The translations under genes were made by a program, and so were the position numbers. Shown here piece by piece: positions 26,500 to 36,484 of a stretch of DNA of 64,000 nucleotides. The notes beneath the pieces were generated by a model that saw nothing but the letters and a program-made list of their open reading frames with translations, ran no database searches and was not told where the DNA came from. The stretch's first letter is position 1; each line of letters starts with the position of its first letter. The stretch is from Rhodoblastus sp963748385 (GTDB taxonomy: Bacteria > Pseudomonadota > Alphaproteobacteria > Rhizobiales > Beijerinckiaceae), in the NCBI GenBank assembly GCA_963748385.1, contig CAVVIQ010000001.1:62001-126000 (forward strand). The letters run 5' to 3'.

Positions 26500-29019
26500 A
26501 TGCCGGGATCGACGCCGGGAAGCGCGGCCAAAGCCAAAGCGAGGCGCCTGGTGGACATGACGGCGGCCTACAAGCCGCTCGCCGGCGTCCCGGACGAGTT
26601 CATCGGCGCGGACGGGCGTCCGCGCGGGCATTGGCTCGAGTTTTTCGACAAGCTTGCGGGGCTTGGCGGCGACGACATCGCGCGGCGTTTCGAGACCATC
26701 GAGCGCAACATCCGCGAACAGGGCGTCTCCTACCGCGCCTATGGCGAGACGGTGGACCGCACCTGGCCGCTCAGCCATCTTCCGCTTCTGATTTCCGAAC
26801 GGGACTGGGCGGTGATCGAAGCCGGCGTCACCCAGCGCGCCGAGGTTTTCGAGGCCGTGCTCGCCGATCTTTACGGCAAGGCCGAGCTGATCGCCGGGGG
26901 CGCCCTGCCCGCCGCGGCGGTGACCGGCAGCGCCGATTTCCTCCATCCGATGATCGGCGCGCGGCCGCGCGGCGGGCGTTATTTGAACCTCTACGCCGCC
27001 GACATCGGGCGCGGGCCGGATGGCCAATGGTGGGTCTTGAACGATCGCGCCCAGGCGCCGTCGGGTCTTGGCTATGCGCTGGAAAACCGCCTCAACCTGT
27101 CGCGCGCCTTCCAGAGCATCTATCGCGAAATGAACGTGCGGCGGCTCGCGCCTTTCTTCCAGGAATTCCAGGCCGGCCTCGCCGCCCTGGCCAGTCGTTC
27201 CGATCCGCGCGTCTGCCTGCATACGCCCGGGCCCTATAGCGAGACCTATTACGAACAGGCCTATCTCGCCCGCTATCTCGGCTTCGTTCTGGTTGAGGGC
27301 GCCGATCTTGTGGCGCGCGACGGCCAGGTCCATGTCCGCACGATCGCCGGGCTCAAGCGCGCCGACGTGATCTGGCGGCGCATCGATTCCGACTTCGCCG
27401 ATCCTCTGGAGCTGAAGAGCGGCTCGCAGCTCGGCGTGCCGGGCCTGATCGAGATCATCCGCCGCGGCAATGTGGCGGTCGCCAACGCCATTGGCGCCGG
27501 CGTCGCCGAAACGCCCGCGCTTCTCGGCTTCATGGCCAATCTCGCCGGCCGCCTGCTCGATGAAAAGCTGATCCTGCCCAATATCGCGACCTGGTGGTGC
27601 GGGCAGGAGGCGGAGCGCGAATATGTGCTCAAGCGCCTGGAGGACATGGCGATCGCGCCCGCTTTCAGTGGCTCCTCGTCGCGCGCCTTGCTCGGCCGCT
27701 CGGTCGTCGCTGGCGAGCTGAGCGCGGAGCGCCGCGCGGCGCTGGCCGCCGCGATCCGCGAGCGCGGCGCGGATTTCGTCGGCCAGGAAGTCGTGCGGCT
27801 CTCGACCACGCCGGTCTGGATGGACAACAGGCTGGAGCCGCGCCCCTTCGTGCTGCGCGTCTATGCGGCGGTCGGCGCCGACGGCAGGTTCCACGTCATG
27901 CCGGGGGGCTTCTGCCGCGTTTCCGACCGGGTGGATTCGCGCGCCGTCGCCATGGGCGCGGGGGTTCAGACCGCCGATGTCTGGATCGCGGCGACCCGTC
28001 CGGTCGAGCAGGTCACCCTGCTGCCGCGCGCCGATTCGGTCTCGATCCGGCGCATCATGGGCAATCTGCCGAGCCGCGCCGCCGACAACCTGTTCTGGCT
28101 CGGCCGTTATATCGAACGCGCCGAGGCGACCCTGCGCCTCATCCGCTGCCTGGCGCGCCGCGCCATCGAGAACGAAGATATTTATCGGGAAGGCGCGGAG
28201 ACCACTCAGCGGCTGCGCAAATTGCTCGCCGACTGGGGCGCGGTACCCGCCAAGCCCAAGACCGCGCTGACGCCGCAGGCTTTTCTGAACGCCGCCATGT
28301 TCAATATGGACGAGAACGGCTCGGCGGTCGCGCTCGCCCGCGCCTCCCGGCGCACGGCTTCGGCAATTCGCGAGCGCCTGTCGAGCGACACTTGGCGCAT
28401 CATCGTCGACCTCTGTCAGAAGCTTGAAGATGGCCGCGTGCCGCTCGATGAGCCGGAGATTCTGGACCTGACGGAAAGGACCTTGCAGGCGGCGGCGAGC
28501 ATATCCGGCCTCGCGCAGGAAAACATGAACCGCGTCGCCGGCTGGCGCTTCCTGGAAATGGGTCGGAGGCTGGAGCGCGCCGTCAACACCTGCCGCTTCG
28601 TGCGTATTTTCGGCATGGAGCAGGCCCAGGCCTCGGATTTCGACCTGCTGCTCGAACTGATCGATTCCCAGATCACCTATCGCTCGCGCTATCTTGTCGG
28701 CGTCGCGCCCGACCCGCTGCGCGACATGGCCCTGCTCGATCCCTTCAACCCGCGCTCGGTCGCCTTCCAGACCGAAAGACTCGCCGAACATATCGCCACG
28801 CTGCCGGTGCTGAAATTCGACGGCATGCTGGAGGCGCCCAGCCGCATCGCGATCGAGGTTCAGGCCGATCTGCAAACCAAGGTGGCGGCCGGCGTCACCA
28901 GTGATTTCGTGCTGTCGATCGAGCGGCGGCTGATGGGCCTCGCCGACGCGATCGCCGCGCGCTATTTCCTGCATGGCGCCAACGCCGCGCGGGCCGAGAA
29001 GCAGGTGGGGCTGGCGTGA
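26500..29019 (+). CDS. Circularly permuted ATP-grasp::alpha-E fusion protein
   Basis: This 839-aa protein joins a type-2 circularly permuted ATP-grasp domain (about residues 60-500) to an alpha-E domain (about 520-825, starting SRAADNLFWLGRYIERAEAT). The family was placed among peptide ligases linked with transglutaminases in published genomic analyses. Compared base-for-base with the separate ligase at 38893, its ATP loop is altered: VVKEVNGSGGYG there is AIAPAFSGSSSR here, losing the Lys and glycines. The start is uncertain (GTG 26497, ATG 26500 or ATG 26557); GGGGGAG precedes. Its stop overlaps the transglutaminase start (GTGA). Confidence 0.88.
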   Translation: MPGSTPGSAAKAKARRLVDMTAAYKPLAGVPDEFIGADGRPRGHWLEFFDKLAGLGGDDIARRFETIERNIREQGVSYRAYGETVDRTWPLSHLPLLISERDWAVIEAGVTQRAEVFEAVLADLYGKAELIAGGALPAAAVTGSADFLHPMIGARPRGGRYLNLYAADIGRGPDGQWWVLNDRAQAPSGLGYALENRLNLSRAFQSIYREMNVRRLAPFFQEFQAGLAALASRSDPRVCLHTPGPYSETYYEQAYLARYLGFVLVEGADLVARDGQVHVRTIAGLKRADVIWRRIDSDFADPLELKSGSQLGVPGLIEIIRRGNVAVANAIGAGVAETPALLGFMANLAGRLLDEKLILPNIATWWCGQEAEREYVLKRLEDMAIAPAFSGSSSRALLGRSVVAGELSAERRAALAAAIRERGADFVGQEVVRLSTTPVWMDNRLEPRPFVLRVYAAVGADGRFHVMPGGFCRVSDRVDSRAVAMGAGVQTADVWIAATRPVEQVTLLPRADSVSIRRIMGNLPSRAADNLFWLGRYIERAEATLRLIRCLARRAIENEDIYREGAETTQRLRKLLADWGAVPAKPKTALTPQAFLNAAMFNMDENGSAVALARASRRTASAIRERLSSDTWRIIVDLCQKLEDGRVPLDEPEILDLTERTLQAAASISGLAQENMNRVAGWRFLEMGRRLERAVNTCRFVRIFGMEQAQASDFDLLLELIDSQITYRSRYLVGVAPDPLRDMALLDPFNPRSVAFQTERLAEHIATLPVLKFDGMLEAPSRIAIEVQADLQTKVAAGVTSDFVLSIERRLMGLADAIAARYFLHGANAARAEKQVGLA

Positions 29020-29915
29020 TCTACGACATCAAACACGTCACCACCTATAACTACGAGGCGCCGGTCGCTTTTTCGCTCTGCGCCCTGCGGCTGCGGCCGA
29101 CGAGCCGCGCCGGGCAGAAGGTGATCGACGTGCGCGTCGACATCGATCCGGCGGCCGTCCGGCGCGTGCAGCGCCAGGACTTTTTCGGCAACGATTTCGA
29201 GATTGTCCGCGTCGAATCCGAACATCGCGAGCTTGCGGTGACGGCGCGGGCGCGCATCGTCGTGTCACGACCGATCGCGCCTGCGGCGACGGCGCTCTGG
29301 GAGGACGTGCGCCAGGACGCCTTCTCGGTCAAGGATCTCGGCCCGCAGTCGCCCGCCCATTTCATCTACGCCAGCCGTCTGGTCACGCTTGACGAGCCGG
29401 TGGTCGCCTATGCGCGCAAGAGTTTTGCGCCTGGCCGGCAGGTTCTCGAAGGCGCGAGCGAGTTGATGGAGCGCATCTGGGAGGATTTCGATTACGATCC
29501 CAAGGCGACCCTGGTTTCGACGCCGCTCGGCGAGGCTTTTGCAAAGAAGAAGGGCGTCTGCCAGGATTTCGCCCATATCATGATCGCGGGCCTGCGCGGC
29601 GTCGGCCTGCCGGCGCGCTATGTCAGCGGCTATCTGCGCACCGTGCCGCCGCCGGGCCAGGAAAAGCTGGAAGGCGCCGACGCCACCCACGCCTGGGTCG
29701 CGGTCTGGTGCGGCCCGCTCGACGGCTGGGTCGGCCTCGACCCGACCAACAAGATCCTGGTCGGCGACGATCACATCGTCCTCGCGGAAGGCCGCGATTA
29801 CGCCGATATCTCACCGATTGAAGGCGTCATCCTCTCCTCGGGCGGCCAGGACGTCGATGTCGCCGTGGATGTGATCCCGGTGAAGTCCCGAGACGCCCCG
29901 CCGACTTTCGGGTGA
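29016..29915 (+). CDS. Transglutaminase-like protein, active-site residues intact
   Basis: This 299-aa cytosolic protein has the bacterial transglutaminase N-terminal region (about 1-90), then a transglutaminase/protease core: KKGVCQDFAH (Cys182), DATHAWVAVWC (His225), GLDPTN (Asp242), the Cys-His-Asp triad. It starts with GTG overlapping the stop of the ATP-grasp::alpha-E gene, so the two are coupled. These proteins probably cleave or form isopeptide bonds; substrates are unknown. Confidence 0.92.
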   Translation: MIYDIKHVTTYNYEAPVAFSLCALRLRPTSRAGQKVIDVRVDIDPAAVRRVQRQDFFGNDFEIVRVESEHRELAVTARARIVVSRPIAPAATALWEDVRQDAFSVKDLGPQSPAHFIYASRLVTLDEPVVAYARKSFAPGRQVLEGASELMERIWEDFDYDPKATLVSTPLGEAFAKKKGVCQDFAHIMIAGLRGVGLPARYVSGYLRTVPPPGQEKLEGADATHAWVAVWCGPLDGWVGLDPTNKILVGDDHIVLAEGRDYADISPIEGVILSSGGQDVDVAVDVIPVKSRDAPPTFG

Positions 29916-30038
29916 GGCGCCCGTTTCTTGGGCAGCTCGCCTTTCGGCTCGACTGAAAGCCTGCTTTTCAGACGTGACAGGCTTGCTCACCCGCCTTCAT
30001 AAAGAGCACAATCGCCGTTTCGAAAGGCTTTCGCCGCA

Positions 30039-33000
30039 ATGGCCATTCACGCCAAGCTCCACCATTCCACCCGCTATTCCTACGACCGCCCGGTTTTGCT
30101 GGCGCCGCAGATCGTCCGCCTGCGCCCCGCGCCGCATTGCCGCACACAGGTCATGGCTTATTCGCTCAAGATCGAGCCGCAGAACCATTTCATCAACTGG
30201 CAGCAGGATCCCCACGGCAATTATCTGGCGCGGCTGGTCTTTCCCGAGCCGGCCGACGTTTTTTCCGTCACCATCGATCTGATCGCCGAAATGGCGGTCC
30301 ACAATCCGTTCGACTTTTTCGTCGAGGATTACGCCCAGACTTTCCCCTTCGCTTATGCGGATTCGCTCGCCAAGGACATTTCGGCCTATGTCGGCGCCGA
30401 TCCGGCCGGGCCGCTGCTGCAAGAATATCTCGATACGATTCCGCGCGAAAAGTGCGGCGCGGTCGATTTCCTGGTCTGGCTCAATCAGGATTTGCACACG
30501 AAGATCAAGTATGTCGTGCGCATGGAGCCCGGCGTGCAGGCGCCGGAAGAAACCCTGCAACTGGGCTCCGGCTCGTGCCGCGACACCGGCTGGCTGCTGG
30601 TCCAGGTCCTGCGCCATCTCGGATTCGCCGCGCGTTTCGTCTCCGGCTATCTGATCCAGTTGCGGCCTGACGTGAAATCGCTCGACGGGCCTGCCGGGAC
30701 CGACCACGATTTCACCGACCTCCACGCCTGGGCGGAGGTCTATATTCCCGGCGCCGGCTGGATCGGCCTCGACCCGACCTCCGGCCTGTTCGCGGGCGAA
30801 GGCCATCTGCCGCTCGCCGCCACGCCGCATTATTCGTCGGCCGCGCCGATCGAAGGCTCGTATGCCGGCGACGCCCGCGGCGATTTCGCTTTCGAGATGA
30901 CGGTCGAGCGGCTCGATGAAAAGCCGCGCGTCACCGCGCCCTTCTCCGACGAGGCCTGGCATGCGCTCGACGCGCTCGGCAAAGCGGTCGACGCCGATCT
31001 GCGCGCGCACGACGTGCGCCTGACCATGGGCGGCGAACCGACCTTCGTCTCGATCGACGATTATCAGGCGGCGGAATGGAACACCGAAGCCGTAGGCCCG
31101 ACCAAGCGCGCGATCGCCGACGACCTCACCCGTCGCCTGCGCGAAAGTTTCGCGCCCAATGGTTTTCTGCATTACGGCCAGGGTAAATGGTATCCGGGCG
31201 AGAGCCTGCCGCGCTGGACCTTTTCCATCTATTGGCGCAAGGACGGCGAGCCGATCTGGCGCGACGTCAATCTGATCGCGCGCGAGAATCCGGACAAGCC
31301 GGCGACGCCGGAGCAGGCGCGTCACTTCTGCGCGACCGTCGCCGAAAAGCTCATGATCCCCGACGATTACGTCGTGCCGGCCTATGAGGACCCGGCCCAA
31401 TGGATCCTGAAGGAATCGGAACTGCCGATGAATGTCACGCCCGGCGACAGCAAGCTCGCCGAGCCGGAAGAGCGCGCCCGTTTCGCGCGTGTCTTCAATC
31501 AGGGCCTGAACGTCCCGACCGGCTTCGTCCTGCCGGTGCAGCGCTGGAACGCGCAAAACCGGGCCCGCAGCTGGATCAGCCAGAAATGGCCGATGCGGCG
31601 CGGCGCCATCTTCCTCAACCCCGGCGATTCGCCGATCGGCTTCCGCCTGCCGCTCAACTCACTGCCCCATGTGCCGGAAAGCTCCTATCCCTTCATTGTC
31701 GAGCAGGACCCGACCGAGCCGCGCTTGCCACTGCCCACGGCCGAAGCCATCGCCCAGAAATACCGGCGCGGCGCGATCACGCCCGACCAGCGGCTGTGGG
31801 GCCAGGAGCTTCTGAATTATTCCTCGGAAGTGCGCACGGCGCTCAGCGTGGAGCCGCGCAACGGGCGCCTGCATGTCTTCATGCCGCCGGTCGGCTTTCT
31901 CGAAGATTATCTCGATCTCATCGCCGCGGTCGAGGCGACCGCCAAGGACCTAAATCTGCCCGTCCATATCGAAGGCTATCCGCCGCCGCTCGATTGGCGC
32001 ATGCAAGTCATCCGCGTCGCGCCCGATCCCGGCGTGATCGAGGTCAATGTCCACCCTTCGGACAATTGGGACGAACTGGTCGAGATCAGCACGACGCTCT
32101 ACGAACAGGCGCGGCTGTCGCGGCTCGGCACCGAAAAATTCATGATCGACGGGCGGCATGTCGGCACCGGCGGCGGCAATCATGTCGTCATCGGCGGCGC
32201 CACGCCTGAAGACTCGCCCTTTTTGCGCCGGCCGGACCTCCTGAAAAGCCTCATCGTCTATTGGCAGCGTCACCCGTCGCTGTCCTATCTCTTCTCCGGC
32301 CTGTTCATCGGCCCGACCTCGCAATCGCCGCGCATCGACGAAGCGCGTCACGACACGCTCTACGAGATGGAGATCGCGCTCGCCCACACGCCGGGGCCGG
32401 GCCAGGGTTTTTTGCCGCCGTGGCTGGTGGACCGGCTCTATCGCAACCTGCTGACCGACGTGACCGGCAACACCCATCGCGCCGAAATCTGCATCGACAA
32501 GCTCTATTCGCCCTCCGGCTCGACCGGGCGGCTCGGCCTCGTCGAATTCCGCTCTTTTGAAATGCCTCCGGACGCGCGCATGTCGCTCGCCCAGCAGCTG
32601 CTGCTGCGCGCGCTCGTCGCCTGGTTCTGGCGCGAGCCGCAGGAAGGCGAACTGGCGCGCTGGGGCACGAGCCTGCACGACCGCTTCATGCTGCCGCATT
32701 ATGTCTGGGAGGATTTTCTCGACGTGCTCGAAGACCTGCGCCGCGCCGGCTATGGCTTCGACGAGGAATGGTATCGCGCGCAATATGAATTCCGCTTCCC
32801 CTTCTACGGCCAGGTCGAGCATTCCGGGGTGAAGCTTGAAATCCGCCAGGCTTTGGAGCCATGGCATGTCATGGGCGAAGAAGGCGCGATGGGCGGCACG
32901 GTCCGCTATGTCGATTCCTCGGTCGAACGCCTGCAGGTCCGGGTCGAGGGTTTCAACGAAGCCCGCCATGTCGTGACCTGCAACACCCGCCGCCTGCCGC

Positions 33001-33344
33001 TCAATTCCACCGGCAAGCGCGGCGAGGCGGTGGCCGGCGTGCGCTTCAAGGCCTGGCGGCCCGATTCCGGCTATCACCCGACCATCCCGCCCCATGTCCC
33101 GCTGACGTTCGACCTCATCGACAAATGGAGCAAGCGCTCGCTCGGCGGCTGCGTCTATTATTCGGCCCATCCCGGCGGGCGCAGTTACGAGACCTTCCCG
33201 GTGAATAGCTACGAAGCCGAAGCCCGCCGCCTCGCCCGCTTCCAGGACCACGGCCACACGCCCGGCCACGTCTGGCCGCCGGCGCAGGAGGCGACCGGCG
33301 ATTTCCCCACCACGCTGGATTTGCGAAGGCCCGCGGGGATTTGA
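30039..33344 (+). CDS. Transglutaminase::DUF2126 (putative amidoligase) protein
   Basis: This 1101-aa protein has an N-terminal transglutaminase domain with triad Cys180 (GSGSCRDTGW), His229 (DLHAWAEVY) and Asp245 (GLDPTSG), then from about residue 320 to the end a DUF2126 domain (MGGEPTFVSIDD, GTGGGNHVVIGGATPEDSPF, VEFRSFEMPPDARM), annotated in Pfam as putative amidoligase. So a peptidase/transferase and a ligase-like module are on one chain. It follows the preceding transglutaminase by 123 bp and completes the first amidoligase set. Confidence 0.92.
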   Translation: MAIHAKLHHSTRYSYDRPVLLAPQIVRLRPAPHCRTQVMAYSLKIEPQNHFINWQQDPHGNYLARLVFPEPADVFSVTIDLIAEMAVHNPFDFFVEDYAQTFPFAYADSLAKDISAYVGADPAGPLLQEYLDTIPREKCGAVDFLVWLNQDLHTKIKYVVRMEPGVQAPEETLQLGSGSCRDTGWLLVQVLRHLGFAARFVSGYLIQLRPDVKSLDGPAGTDHDFTDLHAWAEVYIPGAGWIGLDPTSGLFAGEGHLPLAATPHYSSAAPIEGSYAGDARGDFAFEMTVERLDEKPRVTAPFSDEAWHALDALGKAVDADLRAHDVRLTMGGEPTFVSIDDYQAAEWNTEAVGPTKRAIADDLTRRLRESFAPNGFLHYGQGKWYPGESLPRWTFSIYWRKDGEPIWRDVNLIARENPDKPATPEQARHFCATVAEKLMIPDDYVVPAYEDPAQWILKESELPMNVTPGDSKLAEPEERARFARVFNQGLNVPTGFVLPVQRWNAQNRARSWISQKWPMRRGAIFLNPGDSPIGFRLPLNSLPHVPESSYPFIVEQDPTEPRLPLPTAEAIAQKYRRGAITPDQRLWGQELLNYSSEVRTALSVEPRNGRLHVFMPPVGFLEDYLDLIAAVEATAKDLNLPVHIEGYPPPLDWRMQVIRVAPDPGVIEVNVHPSDNWDELVEISTTLYEQARLSRLGTEKFMIDGRHVGTGGGNHVVIGGATPEDSPFLRRPDLLKSLIVYWQRHPSLSYLFSGLFIGPTSQSPRIDEARHDTLYEMEIALAHTPGPGQGFLPPWLVDRLYRNLLTDVTGNTHRAEICIDKLYSPSGSTGRLGLVEFRSFEMPPDARMSLAQQLLLRALVAWFWREPQEGELARWGTSLHDRFMLPHYVWEDFLDVLEDLRRAGYGFDEEWYRAQYEFRFPFYGQVEHSGVKLEIRQALEPWHVMGEEGAMGGTVRYVDSSVERLQVRVEGFNEARHVVTCNTRRLPLNSTGKRGEAVAGVRFKAWRPDSGYHPTIPPHVPLTFDLIDKWSKRSLGGCVYYSAHPGGRSYETFPVNSYEAEARRLARFQDHGHTPGHVWPPAQEATGDFPTTLDLRRPAGI

Positions 33345-33437
33345 AAGCGCGCGTGAGCCGCTCCATTCGACGCCTCGGCTTAACCTGACGGAAAGTGGGC
33401 GGCGCCTATGTTGGCGCGTCCCGTTCAGGAAAGCCCG

Positions 33438-34205
33438 ATGCCCGAAAACCCGTCTCTCCCCGACGCCCTGCGCCTGCGCGGGTTGAAAAAATCCTTCGGC
33501 GGCGCCTCGGGCAAGGTCGCGGTGGACGGGCTCGACCTCACCGTCCGTCCCGGCGAATTCTATGCCTTGCTCGGCGCCAATGGCGCCGGCAAAACCACGA
33601 CCCTGCGCATGGTCGCCGGCCTGCTTCAGGCGGACGCCGGCGAGATTGCGATCTGCGGGATCGACGCGCGCAAAAGCCCGCTCCCAGCCAAGGCGCTGAC
33701 CGCCTGGCTGCCGGATGAGCCCCTGCTCTACGACAAGCTGGCGCCGCTGGAATATCTCGAGTTCGTCGCCGGACTCTGGGGCCTCGATTGCGCGACCGGC
33801 GCGGCGCGCGCCGAAGAACTTTTGCGCCGGCTCGGCCTTTGGGCGCAGCGCGACCAGCGCTGCGAGGGCTTTTCGCGCGGGATGCGTCAAAAGGTGGCGC
33901 TCGCCGGCGCACTGATCCACGCCCCGCGCCTGCTGATGCTCGACGAGCCTCTGACCGGCCTGGACGCGGGCGCCGCGCGCCTGGTCAAGGAAATGCTGGC
34001 CGAACAGGCGCGGCAGGGCGTGGGGATCGTGCTGACCACCCATATTCTCGAAGTCGCCGAAAGGCTCGCCGACCGTATCGGGATCATCGCCGAGGGCCGG
34101 CTGATCGCCGAGGGGAGCCTGAGCCAGTTGCGCGCCCTGAGCGCCGGCGCGGCCAATCTCGAAGACGTCTTCCTCGATCTCACCGCGCGCGAGGCCGCCG
34201 CGTGA
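33438..34205 (+). CDS. ABC transporter ATP-binding protein
   Basis: This 255-aa protein has Walker A GANGAGKT (46-53), signature FSRGMRQK, Walker B LLMLDEP and the switch His in TTHILEVAERL. It pairs with the membrane protein that follows, as in ABC-2 type exporters. ATG 33438 follows AGGAAA. It lies between the two amidoligase sets, but a functional link is not shown. Confidence 0.93.
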   Translation: MPENPSLPDALRLRGLKKSFGGASGKVAVDGLDLTVRPGEFYALLGANGAGKTTTLRMVAGLLQADAGEIAICGIDARKSPLPAKALTAWLPDEPLLYDKLAPLEYLEFVAGLWGLDCATGAARAEELLRRLGLWAQRDQRCEGFSRGMRQKVALAGALIHAPRLLMLDEPLTGLDAGAARLVKEMLAEQARQGVGIVLTTHILEVAERLADRIGIIAEGRLIAEGSLSQLRALSAGAANLEDVFLDLTAREAAA

Positions 34206-35785
34206 ACAATCTTATCGTATTGCGCGGGCTGCGGAGTCGGAAGCCGGTCGCGCGCGCGGCAGACTCCATTTCCTTCTTCCGACTCGTCCGCCACGATCTC
34301 GTCCTGTCCTGGCGCCGGCTGTGCGGCTTCCTGCGCGCCAAAACCACGACCAGAGCCCTGGTCGTGATCGGGATCGCGCTGGCGGCGATCCATCTCGCCG
34401 CCTGGCCTTTCGCCAGGGCCCTGTTGGCGATCGAGGCGCGAGAGGGCGCGATCCCGCTGTTTGGCATGGGCTTTGTCGTGGTTCTGCCCTGGCTGGCGTC
34501 GCAGGCCCTGACCGGGGCGACGCGGGCGCTCTATTCGCGCGGCGATCTCGATCTCCTGCTGTCGGCGCCCCTGGCGTCGCGCAAGATCCTCGCTTCGCGC
34601 GCTTTTGCCGTCGCGATCGAGAGTTTCGGCGGCGTCGGCATGTTTGTCCTGCCCGTCGCCAATATGGCCGTGCTGCTCGGGGGCGCGGGCTGGCTCGCGA
34701 TCTATCCGGCCGTCGCGGCCTCGGTTCTCGCCGCGACCGGCCTGGGCTTCGCCGCGACGCTCGGCCTGTTCCGCCTGTTCGGCGCCAGGCGGACGCGCTC
34801 GGCGAGCCAGGTCGTCGCGACCCTGGTCGGCGCCTGGTTCGTGATCTGCGCTCAGATTTTCGGTTTTCTTCCCGCCAAGAGCCAGGCGGAGCTTCACGCG
34901 ATTCTGGCTCATCCCCAACCGGGAAGCTGGGCCGATCCCCATGGCCTGCTCTGGCTGCCCGCCCGCGCCGCGGCCGCCGACAGGGCGGCGCTGCCGCTTT
35001 GGCTGTTGTTCGGCGGCGCAGTATTCCTGCTGACCATCTGGGCGCTCGGCCCGGCCTTCGCCCGAGGCGCCGTGATCGCGGCGGGCGAGGGCATGCCGCG
35101 CCGCGCCAGCCGCGACGGGCGTTTCAATTGCAGGCGCGCGGCGGCCCTGCGCCGCAAGGAATGGCGCCTGCTAGCGCGCGACCCCTATCTGCTGTCGCAG
35201 CTCCTGTTGCAATCGCTCTGCGCCTTCCCCATCGCCTTCAGCATCTGGAAGAGCATGGGCCCCCACGCCTCCATCGCGCTGGCGGTCTCGCCGGCCTTGG
35301 TCACGATCGGCGCGCAGCTCTCGGCCTCCCTCGCCTTTCTCGCCGCCGCCAGCGAGGAGGCGTCCGAGATGATCGCCGCGGCGCCGGTCGCGCCGCACGA
35401 AATTCTGCGCCGCAAGCTGGAGGCGGTCGCGGCGCCGGTCGTCGTGCTGCTGGCGCTCCCGTTCGCCGGCGTCGCCTGGGCGTCGCCGCGCGTCGGCCTC
35501 GTCGTCTTGCTCTGCGCCGCGGCCGCCGCCGTTTCGACCGCGACGCTGAATTTCTGGAAGCCGCTCAAGAACCGGCGCGGCGACCTGATCAAGACCCACG
35601 CCCAGAACAAGATCGTCAGCCTCGTCGAACATGGTCTGTCGATCTGCTGGGCGGTCGCGGCCTTCGTCCTGGCCGCCGGCTCCTGGTTTGGCCTCGTCCC
35701 CGCCTTTTGCGCGGGCGCGCTGCTCTGGGCGAACAAGCCGCGCGCCGCCTCGGCCGCGGCCGAGGAGGCTTTGGCGCCGGCCTGA
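34202..35785 (+). CDS. ABC transporter permease protein
   Basis: This 527-aa protein has about ten hydrophobic segments (for example LVVIGIALAAIHLAAWPF, ALFGAA-type C-terminal pairs, LVEHGLSICWAVAAFVLAAG). I do not recognise the family firmly; large permeases of ABC-2 type fit. It starts with GTG overlapping the ATPase stop (GTGA), so it is coupled. Transport substrate is unknown. Confidence 0.8.
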   Translation: MNNLIVLRGLRSRKPVARAADSISFFRLVRHDLVLSWRRLCGFLRAKTTTRALVVIGIALAAIHLAAWPFARALLAIEAREGAIPLFGMGFVVVLPWLASQALTGATRALYSRGDLDLLLSAPLASRKILASRAFAVAIESFGGVGMFVLPVANMAVLLGGAGWLAIYPAVAASVLAATGLGFAATLGLFRLFGARRTRSASQVVATLVGAWFVICAQIFGFLPAKSQAELHAILAHPQPGSWADPHGLLWLPARAAAADRAALPLWLLFGGAVFLLTIWALGPAFARGAVIAAGEGMPRRASRDGRFNCRRAAALRRKEWRLLARDPYLLSQLLLQSLCAFPIAFSIWKSMGPHASIALAVSPALVTIGAQLSASLAFLAAASEEASEMIAAAPVAPHEILRRKLEAVAAPVVVLLALPFAGVAWASPRVGLVVLLCAAAAAVSTATLNFWKPLKNRRGDLIKTHAQNKIVSLVEHGLSICWAVAAFVLAAGSWFGLVPAFCAGALLWANKPRAASAAAEEALAPA

Positions 35786-35846
35786 GGGCGCGGCGCCGCT
35801 CGCGGACAAATCGACGGCCGAGAGCCGTGCTGTCAGGCGGCAGGCC

Positions 35847-35878
35847 AAAATAAAATCGCCGGCCCCGAAGGGCCGGCG
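35847..35878 (-). terminator. Intrinsic terminator for the 97-aa gene
   Basis: A 9-bp stem (CGCCGGCCC / GGGCCGGCG, CGAA loop) is followed on the minus strand by ATTTTATTTT. It sits 45 bp beyond the 97-aa gene and may also stop transcription of the ABC operon from the other side. Confidence 0.85.
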
Positions 35879-35922
35879 TGAAGTTGACCGCGTCCTCACG
35901 GATACAGCCGGCGACGTCGCGC

Positions 35923-36216
35923 TTAAGCGCGCGACATCATATAAAGCAGGGGCGTTTCGAAAGCCGGAACCTTGTCCACGCCGAGCGCGCGCAACGCCTC
36001 GGGCGCCGCGACATCGACGACCTTGCAGCCGCTCTCCGCGCTCTGACGCATCAGAGCAAAGGTTTCCTCGGCGAAAGCCGACCGCGGATCAAGCCCCGCA
36101 CGCAGATCCTGCGGCGAATATTTCGCCGCCCACCCCCAGATCGTGTCGTGCCCAGCCGGCACGTCACGGGAAATGAAATCCTCCGGCGGACGTCCGCCCC
36201 CCTTCGAAACGCCCAT
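35923..36216 (-). CDS. Hypothetical protein, 97 aa
   Basis: I do not recognise it. No membrane or signal segment; sequence includes DFISRDVPAGHDTIWGWAAK and CKVVDVAAPEALRALGVDKV, suggesting a compact soluble fold. A GGGGAG site two bases before ATG and a strong terminator after it support a real gene. Confidence 0.68.
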   Translation of the reverse strand: MGVSKGGGRPPEDFISRDVPAGHDTIWGWAAKYSPQDLRAGLDPRSAFAEETFALMRQSAESGCKVVDVAAPEALRALGVDKVPAFETPLLYMMSRA

Positions 36217-36484
36217 TTCTCCCCTGTCCCCAAACCAAATAAATCCTCGCGGCTTGTCGCGGGCCGCGCCAAACCGCCTCTCCGGACTCCTGAAGCTGCC
36301 GGACCATTATCATTGATTTTGAATGGGACACGCTTCTGACGCCCCGCGCGGTCTTCCGCCGCTTGTCGAGTCTTCCCGCTTTGTCCGGTCTTGCGCCGGT
36401 TCCACGGGCTGTCGTTTTCGCCCCATTTATTCCACCGGACGGCATAGCAAATATGCGGCCTGCCGCAATTGATTCAACGCAAAG

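Noticed and set aside
29953..29971. Hairpin CTGAAA / TTTCAG between two transglutaminase genes
   Set aside because: Only six pairs and no T run, so no terminator is claimed.
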